Shown here one piece after another: positions 8,003 to 16,013 of a DNA stretch of 64,000 nt; position 1 is the stretch's first letter, and every line of letters begins with the position of its first letter. A model generated the notes under the pieces. That model saw only the letters and a program-made list of their open reading frames with translations, was not told where the DNA came from and did not search any database. The DNA is from JALQTD01 sp965656785. GTDB taxonomy: Bacteria > Bacteroidota > Bacteroidia > Flavobacteriales_D > Sanyastnellaceae. Both the position numbers and the translations under genes were made by a program. Where the stretch lies: the NCBI GenBank assembly GCA_965656785.1, contig CBFHLY010000011.1, positions 19,541-83,540 of the forward strand, given 5' to 3'.

Positions 8003-10992
8003 GGTCGCGCGACCTGCACGGACGCTGAGCGGCGAACGCCATTTCGGTCGTAGCCGACCAGCCAGTAAACGCCCGCTGGCAGGTTCGCAGCAGGCACGTG
8101 GACCTGACCGAGGCCATCCGCTTGCCACGTGCTGACGGTTTGGCCCACTCCGTTGATGAGCCGAACCAAATGGGTCGCCCACCAGCCGCTGGACGTGAAC
8201 TGGTCGCGGGCGGGGTTCGGGAATACCGCAATCGGCGCCGACTCCTGCTGTCCCTCCACGTTTGCACCGCTGGCCAAATCGTACAATACGATGTCATCCA
8301 ACGCCGCCTCCACCAGCGAACCGCCGTCCAAGTTCTCCCCTATGGTCGTGCTGTCCGAGGCGATGAACCGCATCACAAAAGCGTCCGTCGGCTCCACCCA
8401 ATCCGACACCCGGAACGCATTGCGGCGCCAAGACAAGTCCTGCTGCAACGTGTTCTCCAAGTAGGACCACGTGGCCCCACCGTCGTTCGACAACTGCACT
8501 TGCCACCAATCACTCCGTGGGTTTGCCCCCGAGTACGGCGCATTGCAGTACCAACGCCAATATGCAATCACGGGCTCCTCATACGGCGTCAAGTCGATGA
8601 CCGGAGATTGCATCGTCGTGTGGCCCGCATCCACGTCGTTCGCGCCGACGCTGCCGCCCACCGGGTTCACCCCCGTCACGAAAGCAAAGCCCGCGAGTCC
8701 GAACGAATGGTCCATGTTGGGGGCCGCTATGGTCGAGGGGTCACCCGGTTCGCCGAAGGAGCCGACGGGAATCGCCTCTTCCCACTGTCCCGTGGTGGCG
8801 TTGTCGTATCCAGGAACGCCGGTTTGCCAAAACCCGAAGTCCGAATACTCATCCGAATCGTTGATCAACAACGGTTCCACCCCCACCAGCGTGAAATGGG
8901 GCAAATTCGGGTACTCCTCCGCCGCCGCGCCCACCGGGTCGATGGCCGACAACCCACCGAAGTCGTCGGCGATGTACAGGTAATAAGACACCACCGTGCC
9001 CGCCGGCTGCGCGGGCAGCTCCGCCGTGAAGCCGTTCGCACCTTCGACCATGTCGAGCTCGGACCAAGCGCCATCGGGCGTCGTGCGGTAGCGGAGCTTC
9101 ATCCCGTCGAAGTACAGGCTGTACGGAAACACGATCTCCGCGTCCCCCTCAATTTCAATCCCCGCATCCGCATCGGCGAACTCCACCGGAACGTGGTCCA
9201 TCTCCGCGTAGCCGAAGATCGTGATGCCATGGAGGTCAAACCCTTCGATGATGGCCGCGGCATTCGGCGTGCCGTTCGACAAATCCGCATCGTCATCGTC
9301 CGCTTGGAGCACGTCGATGAGCACGTCGGCATAGGCTTGGCCTTCATCGCCATCCAAGGCCTCGGCCTGCAATCCCGGATAGGCATCCGCGAACAACGCC
9401 ATCGTCGCCGTCCAATCCCCCCCCATCAACAAGTGCGTGTCGTACCACGCCCCGCAGATGATTTCGCCATCCGCATGCACCTCACCGACCAAGTCCTGAG
9501 GATACACCTTCGGATCCTGGTCGTAGCGCCGAATGCCCTCCTCGCTGCCCACGTTGAAGCCCTTGCCGATCTCCGCCAAATCGCCCAAGCTCATCGCCCA
9601 AAGGTCCGCGTACCCCTCTCCCATGGCACCGTTCATGAAAAAGCTTCCATAGGTCTGGTAGAAGAAGTCGTTGATGCCGTGGCCGTATTCGTGCCAAACC
9701 ACGTCCGCAATGAGGGAAGTCGCGTTGCAACCGCCCCCGACATCGAAGAAGTTGATGCTTTGGCCGTCGTAAAACGCATTGCACTCGCCGGCCACGTCAA
9801 TGTTCGTGGGAAGCGAAAAATCCAGCGCTTCGAAGTCAGGCAGCACCTGCTTCATGTGATCGTGGATCCTGCCGACGGAACGGTATGCCGAGCGCTCCTT
9901 GACGTTTCCTAAACCCGTCAAATTGACGGTGTTGTAGCCGTCCACAAGCGTCAACGGAACCGAGGGCGTCACGCCATTGGTGAACACCGTGGACCACCGC
10001 CCTTCGAGGCTCGACTGAACGGTCAACAGCCCGGATGCGGTGGAGATGAATCCGCCGTTTTCATCCGTGTAGAGGGCGTCGCCAGGCAGGTTCAACGCGA
10101 GGTGCGGCAAGGCCAAATTCTCCACGGATTGGAACGGATACATCGGGTGAACGTCCGCATTCAGCACGCCAGAAACGCTCACCGCTGGGGGCACATCGAT
10201 GCCCATCCGACGCACCACCCGCTCGGGGCGATGCCCCGTCGCCGGCATGGCCAAACGCCCCTCGATGTGGCGCACCTGGTTCGCGCGCATCAACACCTCA
10301 CCGGTCAGGGCGTCGACCCAGGTCAAATAACGTTTGGGCAAGGTCCCCAACCGCCCGCTGAGCACAAACGGTTGCACCAATCGGTAATCCAACGAACCGT
10401 CCGCACGGGCTTGCGGCACCAGCACCAGCTCTTGCGACTCGGGAGCGCCCCACTCATCGAGATCCACCTCGGCCATAGCCGCTGAAAGCAGCGCGTCCGA
10501 ACTCAACAGCTCGCCCTCCGGCACCGCCGCATCGCGGTACCAATCGGCGCCCCAGGACACCAGCGCCCCGTCGCGCCATTTGGTCATCAACTTGCCTCCA
10601 TAAACGGCGATGCCCTCCACGTGCTGGGCCGCAAACGCCCAATCGTGCTTCGCAGCCGTCTCGCGCCAGGTCCATTCCAAGTTCCCCGGCAGGCCAAATC
10701 CCGCCACCGCGCCCTCAAACGCCGCCAACTTTTCCGCCCACGTCGCCCCCTCAACCGCCCAAGCAGGACCGTACGCTCGATGCGGGAGGCCGGTGTGCCC
10801 ATCCATGATGGCCTGCCAGCGCGGGTGGGCCTCCACAAAGTCGGACCAACCCGATGCCGCCCGCAACCGCGCCTGCCCGGCCTCCTCCGGCACGGTCATC
10901 GGAATGCAGCGAAAACGCAGTTCGTACGGGTCGTATTGGGACTGGGAAATCGCGGTGATCGCGAGGCAAAAGGAGAGGACGAGGTAACGCAT
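7999..10992 (-). CDS. secreted M36/thermolysin-like metalloprotease with T9SS sorting domain
   Basis: A 997-residue exported protein. After a signal peptide (YLVLSFCLAITAISQS) comes a propeptide of the fungalysin/thermolysin type, then the catalytic domain with zinc motif HEYGH (H434, E435, H438) and downstream GEGYAD (E459), the third zinc ligand expected in gluzincins of the M36 type. Beta-sandwich regions follow, and the C-terminus is a T9SS type A sorting domain (VFPNPARDQF near residue 920, ending PAGVYWLVGYDRNG). It should be a secreted, cell-surface or released peptidase for protein degradation. It is probably transcribed alone; a TAACTTCC sequence 16 bp upstream of the ATG is a weak promoter candidate. 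Exact substrate is unknown. Confidence 0.88.
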   Translation of the reverse strand: MRYLVLSFCLAITAISQSQYDPYELRFRCIPMTVPEEAGQARLRAASGWSDFVEAHPRWQAIMDGHTGLPHRAYGPAWAVEGATWAEKLAAFEGAVAGFGLPGNLEWTWRETAAKHDWAFAAQHVEGIAVYGGKLMTKWRDGALVSWGADWYRDAAVPEGELLSSDALLSAAMAEVDLDEWGAPESQELVLVPQARADGSLDYRLVQPFVLSGRLGTLPKRYLTWVDALTGEVLMRANQVRHIEGRLAMPATGHRPERVVRRMGIDVPPAVSVSGVLNADVHPMYPFQSVENLALPHLALNLPGDALYTDENGGFISTASGLLTVQSSLEGRWSTVFTNGVTPSVPLTLVDGYNTVNLTGLGNVKERSAYRSVGRIHDHMKQVLPDFEALDFSLPTNIDVAGECNAFYDGQSINFFDVGGGCNATSLIADVVWHEYGHGINDFFYQTYGSFFMNGAMGEGYADLWAMSLGDLAEIGKGFNVGSEEGIRRYDQDPKVYPQDLVGEVHADGEIICGAWYDTHLLMGGDWTATMALFADAYPGLQAEALDGDEGQAYADVLIDVLQADDDDADLSNGTPNAAAIIEGFDLHGITIFGYAEMDHVPVEFADADAGIEIEGDAEIVFPYSLYFDGMKLRYRTTPDGAWSELDMVEGANGFTAELPAQPAGTVVSYYLYIADDFGGLSAIDPVGAAAEEYPNLPHFTLVGVEPLLINDSDEYSDFGFWQTGVPGYDNATTGQWEEAIPVGSFGEPGDPSTIAAPNMDHSFGLAGFAFVTGVNPVGGSVGANDVDAGHTTMQSPVIDLTPYEEPVIAYWRWYCNAPYSGANPRSDWWQVQLSNDGGATWSYLENTLQQDLSWRRNAFRVSDWVEPTDAFVMRFIASDSTTIGENLDGGSLVEAALDDIVLYDLASGANVEGQQESAPIAVFPNPARDQFTSSGWWATHLVRLINGVGQTVSTWQADGLGQVHVPAANLPAGVYWLVGYDRNGVRRSASVQVARP

Positions 10993-11090
10993 GGCAACGG
11001 TTTGGACGGGAAGTTAAATCAAAGCCACAAACGATGCAGCCCTTCTGGGCCTCTTTTGCCCACCTGAACCCGCGCCCCACCAGCCACGCC

Positions 11091-12137
11091 CTACTCCGTG
11101 GCCACGGGAAAGGCTATGCTCCCTTCTTCGATGTTCAACTGGACCGCGTCGCCGCCCGATTCCAGCAAGAGATCGCAACTGAATTGAACCAACCGGGTGG
11201 GACGCCCCTCCCCATCGGCTTCGAACGGCGTCACCTCCAACGCTTGGAAAGTTCCCGGACCGGAGCTGCAGGCGAAACGCGAAGAATGCACCGTGCCGCT
11301 TGCGGAAATCAACGCAACCTCGAGGTACGCTCCATCCTCGACCTCCCAGTCGCATTCAAACTCGAACGAACAATCCTCCGCCGGATCTCCCGGGAACTGC
11401 CTTGTGACCATGAAATCGCCCAACGGGCCCAGCGGATCAGCTGGCCACATGCTCACCTCATACCCCTGGGCTTGCTCCGCCAAGATCAGTTCCCCCGTGT
11501 TGATCATGGGAACTTGCCCGGGGATTTGCCACCACCACAGTCCCGGTTCAGGAGCTTCGAGAACAACGGCCCCGGATTCGTGCTCAATGGAAAACGGCTC
11601 TTCCAACCAATCGGTTTGGCACGCGGAACTCGGATACCACGTGATCGACGTGCTGGCGGAGCATCCTTCTTCACCGTGAACCACCTCCAAGACATTCGCG
11701 ATGGACAGGTCCACGGGCAGGTCATCCTCGTCGGTGGAAATGGCGAATCCGTTCCACGTGATGCTGCTCGCGGAGGAAACCCCTTCCCATCCCACAACGG
11801 CCAATGGGCGTTCTCCGGGGCCCAACGACCAACTGCCTGGCTGCAGCGCCGATTCCAGCGACTCCTCCGTGGTTTGCCAAGCGTCAGGATGCCAATGAAA
11901 CGCCAATTCCACGAAGTCCCCTTCGTTGGGAGGCAAGCTCACGGTGCACCAACTTCCGGTCGAATCCAGCCCCATGGTCATCGGCTGCTCGACCGCATTC
12001 CAATCCATCTCCATGCCCGCGACGGCTGCGGTAAACATCAAAGGCGAAGGTGCATCGCTCGGCGCAAGGCTCAAGCGTTCACAACCGATGACAGTTCCAA
12101 GGGCAGCCAGCAGCCCCATCCATTTCCACGTGCTCAT
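11091..12137 (-). CDS. predicted lipoprotein of the ECF sigma operon
   Basis: A 348-residue predicted lipoprotein: N-terminus MSTWKWMGLLAALGTVIGC with a good lipobox (VIGC, Cys19), followed by a beta-rich domain without a family I recognise. Seven or so further cysteines are spread along it. The start ATG 12137 overlaps the stop of the upstream gene by 4 bp; ATG 12149 four codons earlier is possible but puts extra residues before the signal sequence. It is the third gene of an operon headed by an ECF sigma factor, so it could be part of the stimulus-sensing or response module in the outer membrane. Function unknown. Confidence 0.72.
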   Translation of the reverse strand: MSTWKWMGLLAALGTVIGCERLSLAPSDAPSPLMFTAAVAGMEMDWNAVEQPMTMGLDSTGSWCTVSLPPNEGDFVELAFHWHPDAWQTTEESLESALQPGSWSLGPGERPLAVVGWEGVSSASSITWNGFAISTDEDDLPVDLSIANVLEVVHGEEGCSASTSITWYPSSACQTDWLEEPFSIEHESGAVVLEAPEPGLWWWQIPGQVPMINTGELILAEQAQGYEVSMWPADPLGPLGDFMVTRQFPGDPAEDCSFEFECDWEVEDGAYLEVALISASGTVHSSRFACSSGPGTFQALEVTPFEADGEGRPTRLVQFSCDLLLESGGDAVQLNIEEGSIAFPVATE

Positions 12138-13225
12138 TTCCATATCCACGTTGCGCGAAACTCACCGAACGTCCGCGGAGCTCCTGAGGTTTGAATCAAG
12201 TAGTCGAAGGGGCGATCGGCCCCGAAATATCCACTCACGGCCAGGCGCAAAGCATGGTGCTCCGTCGCCGCCCAATCCGCTCCGAGTGCAAGGCGAACGC
12301 GCATCCGGCGCTCCTCTTCAAGCGTCCCCCAAACCGGCGCGCTCGCTGGCACCAGCGGTTCCCCGAGCAGTTGCGCTGCGGGCGTCATGTGGCGGGCGAG
12401 GAGCAGTTGGCATTCGACGGAAGCGACGCTGCTCCAACGGCCCGTAATGTGGCGGGTCCAATCCGCACCGATCAAGGCCCAATACGCCTCATTGCTGCTG
12501 ATGCTGCGGGCTGTGTATTGGCCAAACACGCCTTGCTCCGGTCGCGCAAACCATCGGCGATCGCGCTGATCCCGAACCGCCCCCACCCGAAGAACCGGCA
12601 CGCGCCAATCCGAAGACCAAGCAACGCTCACCCCTGCAAGCCAAGCGTCCACCTCTCGCCCCAAGAACGGGTTCCACTTCCGCTCAACAGGACGTTCCCG
12701 GGCTTCCAGCAGCGCAGGAACGAGTTCCGCACTTCCACGTTGACCGAACAACCGCATCGGTCGCGCACCCAAGCGCTCCACTTCCCCGCGTTCGGGAAAG
12801 GCCACGAACGGGGCTTCGCCTGGTGACGCAGGCAGCAAGTCGTCTGTTGCCTGCATGACGAGGCCGCTGTCACGAGGCGCAACCGCGGGCGGCCCCACGT
12901 TGTCCGCGCCTTCGACCCGAGCTTGCGGTTCGGCTGTCGGCTCCACGGAGCCAGAGAACGAAGTCGGTTGATCGGGTGCGCCCTCCGTTTCGACCCCTGA
13001 ATTCGCCCCGGATTGCTGCGAATGTGGCGGCACAACGGAAGTTCCAGAATCAAGCCGTGAAAGCACAGCGAACCCGCCCCAAAAGATCACCAACACCAAC
13101 GCGCCCCAACCCGCCCAGCGACGTCGCAGAACCGCTCGGTCATGGCGCAACTCCACCACCTCGATGACCTTCAAGGCCGCCTCCCAATCGCTCGAGCGGG
13201 GATCCAATGGGTTCGACGTGTTCAT
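12134..13225 (-). CDS. single-pass membrane protein downstream of an ECF sigma factor, possible anti-sigma/outer-membrane-like protein
   Basis: A 363-residue protein. The first ~40 residues are charged and probably cytoplasmic (SSDWEAALKVIEVVELRHDR), followed by one membrane helix (WGALVLVIFWGGFAVL), a Pro/Ser/Gly/Glu-rich linker of ~80 residues, and a C-terminal ~190-residue region rich in alternating aromatic strands (for example WLAGVSVAWSSDWRVPVLRVG and a terminal ATWIWK) that looks like a porin-type beta-barrel. Similar chimeric proteins follow ECF sigma factors in other Flavobacteriales. By position it is the best candidate for the regulator of the sigma factor, but no zinc-finger anti-sigma motif is present. 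ATG 13225 overlaps the sigma stop (ATGA). Role inferred, not shown. Confidence 0.7.
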   Translation of the reverse strand: MNTSNPLDPRSSDWEAALKVIEVVELRHDRAVLRRRWAGWGALVLVIFWGGFAVLSRLDSGTSVVPPHSQQSGANSGVETEGAPDQPTSFSGSVEPTAEPQARVEGADNVGPPAVAPRDSGLVMQATDDLLPASPGEAPFVAFPERGEVERLGARPMRLFGQRGSAELVPALLEARERPVERKWNPFLGREVDAWLAGVSVAWSSDWRVPVLRVGAVRDQRDRRWFARPEQGVFGQYTARSISSNEAYWALIGADWTRHITGRWSSVASVECQLLLARHMTPAAQLLGEPLVPASAPVWGTLEEERRMRVRLALGADWAATEHHALRLAVSGYFGADRPFDYLIQTSGAPRTFGEFRATWIWK

Positions 13226-13782
13226 GCCAGATTCCATGTTCGGTTGATGACGTGCTGCAAGTGCTTGCGGGCTTTGCTGAAATGCCAATGGGAAGTTCCG
13301 ACCGGTATACGCAAGCGCTCTGCAATTTCTTGGTGGGGGTATCCCTCAATGGCGTACAATTTAAAGACTTGTCGGGTCGTCGGGGGCAAGTCTTCCAGCC
13401 CGCGTTCCATGATGTGCATCAACTCCGCCGCCTCTCCAGGCACTTCCCAGGAGGCCTCCAAGTGCCGCAGGCTTTGCACATCCGCTTCAACGTGCCGATC
13501 CGCGTGGCGGCGTTCTTTGCGCAATTCGTCCAAAATCACGTTGCTCAGCACCTTGCCCATCCACGTGCCCAGGGGCATGCTGGGATCGTATTTGGCCAAA
13601 TTCAGGAAGATCTTTGCAAATCCCAGGTTGACCCATTCCAAGGCCGTTTCCCGCTGCTTCGTGAAGTTGAATGCAATGCGCATCAGGTAGGCGAAATGCT
13701 CCTCATAGAAGGCATGCTGCGCCCGGCGATCCCTTGCAATGCATCGCTCCAACCACTCCGGCCGTTCTGATTCGCGCTTCAA
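13222..13782 (-). CDS. ECF-type RNA polymerase sigma factor
   Basis: A 186-residue extracytoplasmic-function sigma factor. Region 2 spans about residues 20-85 (YEEHFAYLMRIAFNF to GTWMGKVLSNVILDELRKE) and region 4 about residues 125-180 (LPPTTRQVFKLYAIEGYPHQEIAERL), with a helix-turn-helix in the latter (HQEIAERLRIPVGTSHWHFSKA). The start codon is TTG at 13782; no in-frame ATG lies between it and the terminator 26 bp upstream. It heads a three-gene operon with a membrane protein and a lipoprotein, typical of envelope-stress or surface-sensing regulons. Target promoters cannot be read from this window. Confidence 0.9.
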   Translation of the reverse strand: MKRESERPEWLERCIARDRRAQHAFYEEHFAYLMRIAFNFTKQRETALEWVNLGFAKIFLNLAKYDPSMPLGTWMGKVLSNVILDELRKERRHADRHVEADVQSLRHLEASWEVPGEAAELMHIMERGLEDLPPTTRQVFKLYAIEGYPHQEIAERLRIPVGTSHWHFSKARKHLQHVINRTWNLA

Positions 13783-13809
13783 TTCAACCCGATCCTGTTT
13801 AATTGGTAA

Positions 13810-13840
13810 AAAGAAGGAGGAATCGAGTTCCTCCTTCTTT
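13810..13840 (-). terminator. rho-independent terminator after the acidic D/W-rich T9SS gene
   Basis: A 13-bp perfect stem (AAAGAAGGAGGAA with its complement) closes a 5-nt loop, and on the minus strand it runs into TTTTTACC. It lies 28 bp after the stop of the 13869-15191 gene and just before the sigma factor operon, so it separates the two transcription units. Confidence 0.85.
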
Positions 13841-13868
13841 GCACATCACAATATTCGGTCGAATTTCC

Positions 13869-15191
13869 TTAGCGTTGGATGACCAGGGTCTCTTGACTCC
13901 AGTTTCCGAACGCATCTTGCAAACGCAAGAGGTACGTTCCGCCCACAAATTGGGACACATCCACGGCGGTGGTGCCTTCGAATACCAGCTGACTGCGGTA
14001 CAAACACCGACCGGTGATGGACCACAACTCCAAGCTCGTCGCTTCACTCGTGGCATGAACGTAGAGGCGATCGTCGGCAGGAATGGGGTAGCATTTGACG
14101 TGCATGGCTTCAGAAGGAAGCTTGGAGTTGCCTTCACCACCTATCGTACCCAGGTTTTCCAATTCTTCTTCCGGCCCCTTGTCCTCCCACATGCCATCGA
14201 GGTCGACATCGAGCCCATCCCAAGGCAAGTCTCCCCAACCACTGCCGTTGAGGAGGCTATCCAACCATGCGTAGTCACCTGACGCAATCAGGCTGTCCAA
14301 ATTCAACCCGCCATTGCCCGCTTCGATGAGCAAGCTGTCCACCCACACCTGACCGCCATTGGCAATCCACTCATTGATCAAGCTGTCGAGCAGGTCAAAT
14401 TCGTCATCCCCCGTCCAAGTAGAATCCGTCCACTCAACATCGTCCTCATCCCAATCATCCGTCCACTCGAAGTCATCGTCATCCCAATCCCCCGTCCACT
14501 CGAAGTCATCGTCATCCCAATCCCCCGTCCAAGTAGAATCCGTGAACACGAAGATGTCCTCCAACCAAGAAAAATCACCGGCCGCAATCAGGCTGTCCAA
14601 ATTCAACCCGCCATTGCCCGCTTCGATCAACAAGCTGTCCATCCACACCAGACCGCCGTTGGCAATCCAGTCGTTGATCAAGCTGTCGAGCGCGTCCCCG
14701 CTGATGCCGCCGATCCCATCCAAGCTGTCCGTCCAGGTTCCTCCTGTCCAAGTTGAATCGTTCCACTCGAAGTCGTCGTCGTCCCAATCGTCATCGCCGT
14801 CGTCGTCGTCCGAATCGTCGTCGTCCCAATCGTCATCGCCGTCGTCGTCGTCCGAATCGTCATCGCCGTCGTCGTCGTCCGAATCGTCGTCGTCCCAATC
14901 GTCGTCCCAATCGTCATCGCCGTCATCCGAATCGTCGTCGTCGTTGTCCCAATCACCGGGCTCCCAACCCACTGCGCAGTCGCCTCCTTCGATGATGGTC
15001 AGTCCCATGCAATCGGCAAAGCACGCATTGGGCAGCGCAACCACTAAGCCCGGCAAGACCTCAGCACACACAGGTGGAGCATCGTCAATCGGGCAATCGC
15101 AATCATCGAAGTAGTCCTCCAAATCAGGCTGCGCCACCGCAGTGGACAAGCCGAATAGAACGGAAAGCAAGAAGTAAGTGAACTGTTTCAT
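13869..15191 (-). CDS. extremely acidic D/W-rich T9SS-exported protein with Kazal-like N-terminal motif
   Basis: A 440-residue exported protein. Signal peptide (FLLSVLFGLSTAVAQ), then a cysteine-spaced segment of about 40 residues (CDCPIDDAPPVCAEV ... NACFADC ... GGDC) that resembles a Kazal-type inhibitor fold. Next is a run almost entirely of Asp with Trp, Ser and Gly (about residues 80-145; units such as DDDWDDDDS), then two copies of a ~35-residue module (LDSLINDWIANGGLVWMDSL) separated by Asp/Trp/Thr repeats, and a C-terminal T9SS domain (KCYPIPADDRLYVHA to VGGTYLLRLQDAFGNW). The acidic repeat should bind divalent cations such as calcium. It is a monocistronic gene with its own terminator. 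No known enzyme function. Confidence 0.82.
   Translation of the reverse strand: MKQFTYFLLSVLFGLSTAVAQPDLEDYFDDCDCPIDDAPPVCAEVLPGLVVALPNACFADCMGLTIIEGGDCAVGWEPGDWDNDDDDSDDGDDDWDDDWDDDDSDDDDGDDDSDDDDGDDDWDDDDSDDDDGDDDWDDDDFEWNDSTWTGGTWTDSLDGIGGISGDALDSLINDWIANGGLVWMDSLLIEAGNGGLNLDSLIAAGDFSWLEDIFVFTDSTWTGDWDDDDFEWTGDWDDDDFEWTDDWDEDDVEWTDSTWTGDDEFDLLDSLINEWIANGGQVWVDSLLIEAGNGGLNLDSLIASGDYAWLDSLLNGSGWGDLPWDGLDVDLDGMWEDKGPEEELENLGTIGGEGNSKLPSEAMHVKCYPIPADDRLYVHATSEATSLELWSITGRCLYRSQLVFEGTTAVDVSQFVGGTYLLRLQDAFGNWSQETLVIQR
14284..14391 (-). repeat. ~108-bp direct repeat, copy A (second copy 14584-14691)
   Basis: About 108 bp are repeated with few changes exactly 300 bp apart inside the D/W-rich gene, encoding the LDSLI(N)xWIANGG module twice. 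The change pattern (for example TGACCGCCATTGG versus AGACCGCCGTTGG) indicates an older internal duplication. The Asp-rich codons between them (14400-14545 and 14776-14945) are themselves short tandem repeats. Confidence 0.85.
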
Positions 15192-15292
15192 TGTTGCAGG
15201 TTTTGATTTGCCACCGGTTTACGCTGGCCGTTGGACAAAACTTGGCAAGAGGTCGGATTTTTTTCGACCCGGTTTGTTCACGCGTGCAAACA

Positions 15293-15324
15293 AAAACGCA
15301 GACCACCTGAGTCGTCTGCGTTTT
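15293..15324 (-). terminator. rho-independent terminator downstream of the tRNA-Ala/tRNA-Arg unit
   Basis: An 11-bp stem AAAACGCAGAC/GTCTGCGTTTT with a 10-nt loop lies 26 bp beyond the 3' end of tRNA-Arg on the minus strand and ends in TTTTTG. It fits a terminator for the two-tRNA transcript. Confidence 0.8.
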
Positions 15325-15349
15325 GATGAAGTGCCCCGAACGGGCCCAG

Positions 15350-15421
15350 TAGCTCCACTAGGACTCGAACCTAGATCTAGGGTACCGGAAACCCTTGTTC
15401 TATCCCTTGAACTATGGAGCC
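15350..15421 (-). tRNA. tRNA-Arg (anticodon CCG)
   Basis: On the minus strand a 72-nt cloverleaf is seen: acceptor GGCTCCA/TGGAGCT with one G-T pair, D arm GTTC...GAAC, anticodon stem AGGGT/ACCCT with loop TTCCGGT (anticodon CCG), T stem CTAGG/CCTAG with loop TTCGAGT, discriminator A. CCA is not encoded. It lies 38 bp downstream of tRNA-Ala and is probably cotranscribed with it. Confidence 0.95.
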
Positions 15422-15432
15422 AAATAACAAAT

Positions 15433-15452
15433 CGGTGCACCGAAGTGCACCG
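15433..15452 (-). other. UUCG-loop hairpin between the two tRNAs
   Basis: CGGTGCAC and GTGCACCG form a perfect 8-bp stem; on the minus strand the loop is TTCG, an unusually stable tetraloop. It sits midway between tRNA-Ala and tRNA-Arg and could mark a processing site. It lacks a long T run, so it is not an obvious terminator. Confidence 0.6.
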
Positions 15453-15459
15453 ACTTTCG

Positions 15460-15534
<75 letters not shown>

Positions 15535-15564
15535 TGAATCCCCGCACTCGTTCGAACGGGGGCA

Positions 15565-15572
15565 CAAATATA
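15565..15572 (-). promoter_or_regulatory. -7 element (TATATTTG) of the tRNA unit
   Basis: TATATTTG matches the Bacteroidota -7 consensus TAnnTTTG exactly and lies 31 bp upstream of tRNA-Ala on the minus strand. The identical octamer precedes rpmG at 29144-29151. Confidence 0.65.
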
Positions 15573-15611
15573 CCCAAAGTTGTACAATCCGAACCCGGCT
15601 GCCGAATTTTT

Positions 15612-16013
15612 TCAATCCCGCACGGGACGTCCCGGTTTCAGGGTGATGGGAATGGCCTCTTGTTGGTTCCGCTTCCAGGTGGTGAGGGTGGGCGATGGAT
15701 TGGGATTTGGCCAGCGAATCCAAGCCGTTGAATCCGGTGGGGCGACGAAATCCGGGACCACCGCGAACCAATCGCCGGCCGACCGACCCGGGATCATGGC
15801 GTACCACCAGCCGCCCACCCCAATCCACACCGAATCGGCGAGCACCGCTTGGACGCGGTAAGTATCGGTCGCTCGGAGAACGTCCGCTATGCCGAGGGGG
15901 TGGTGCTCCACCCAGGCAACGAGGGGATCGTCGGATTGAGGAGGATGCGGGGTTTGGCCCAAAAGGGGCCTCACCAGCGCAAGAATCGAAAGGACTGCCG
16001 CCAATTTTCGCAT
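15612..16013 (-). CDS. small exported hypothetical protein
   Basis: A 133-residue protein with a signal peptide (KLAAVLSILALVRPLLGQ) and a mature part of about 110 residues rich in Trp and Pro (for example WIGVGGWWYAMIPG); no family recognised. Its first 43 bp overlap, in another frame, the last codons of the T9SS protein gene upstream, so it is translated as part of the same operon (kdsA, T9SS protein, this gene). The unusually long overlap raises the chance of a later start, but no other start keeps the signal peptide. Periplasmic or outer-membrane location is expected. Confidence 0.6.
   Translation of the reverse strand: MRKLAAVLSILALVRPLLGQTPHPPQSDDPLVAWVEHHPLGIADVLRATDTYRVQAVLADSVWIGVGGWWYAMIPGRSAGDWFAVVPDFVAPPDSTAWIRWPNPNPSPTLTTWKRNQQEAIPITLKPGRPVRD

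Noticed and set aside
8098..9912. 604-codon open frame on the + strand opposite the M36-like protease
   Set aside because: Its translation is Arg/Val/His-rich low-quality sequence without domains; the minus frame has signal peptide, HEYGH and a T9SS tail. Such shadow frames are common in this high-GC sequence.
14776..14945. trinucleotide array as noncoding satellite
   Set aside because: The minus strand reads as a continuous Asp/Trp/Ser coding segment within a gene that has a signal peptide and a sorting domain.
15433..15452. intergenic hairpin between the tRNAs as a terminator
   Set aside because: It lacks a T run after the stem on the minus strand; a processing or folding role fits better, and a good terminator lies after tRNA-Arg.
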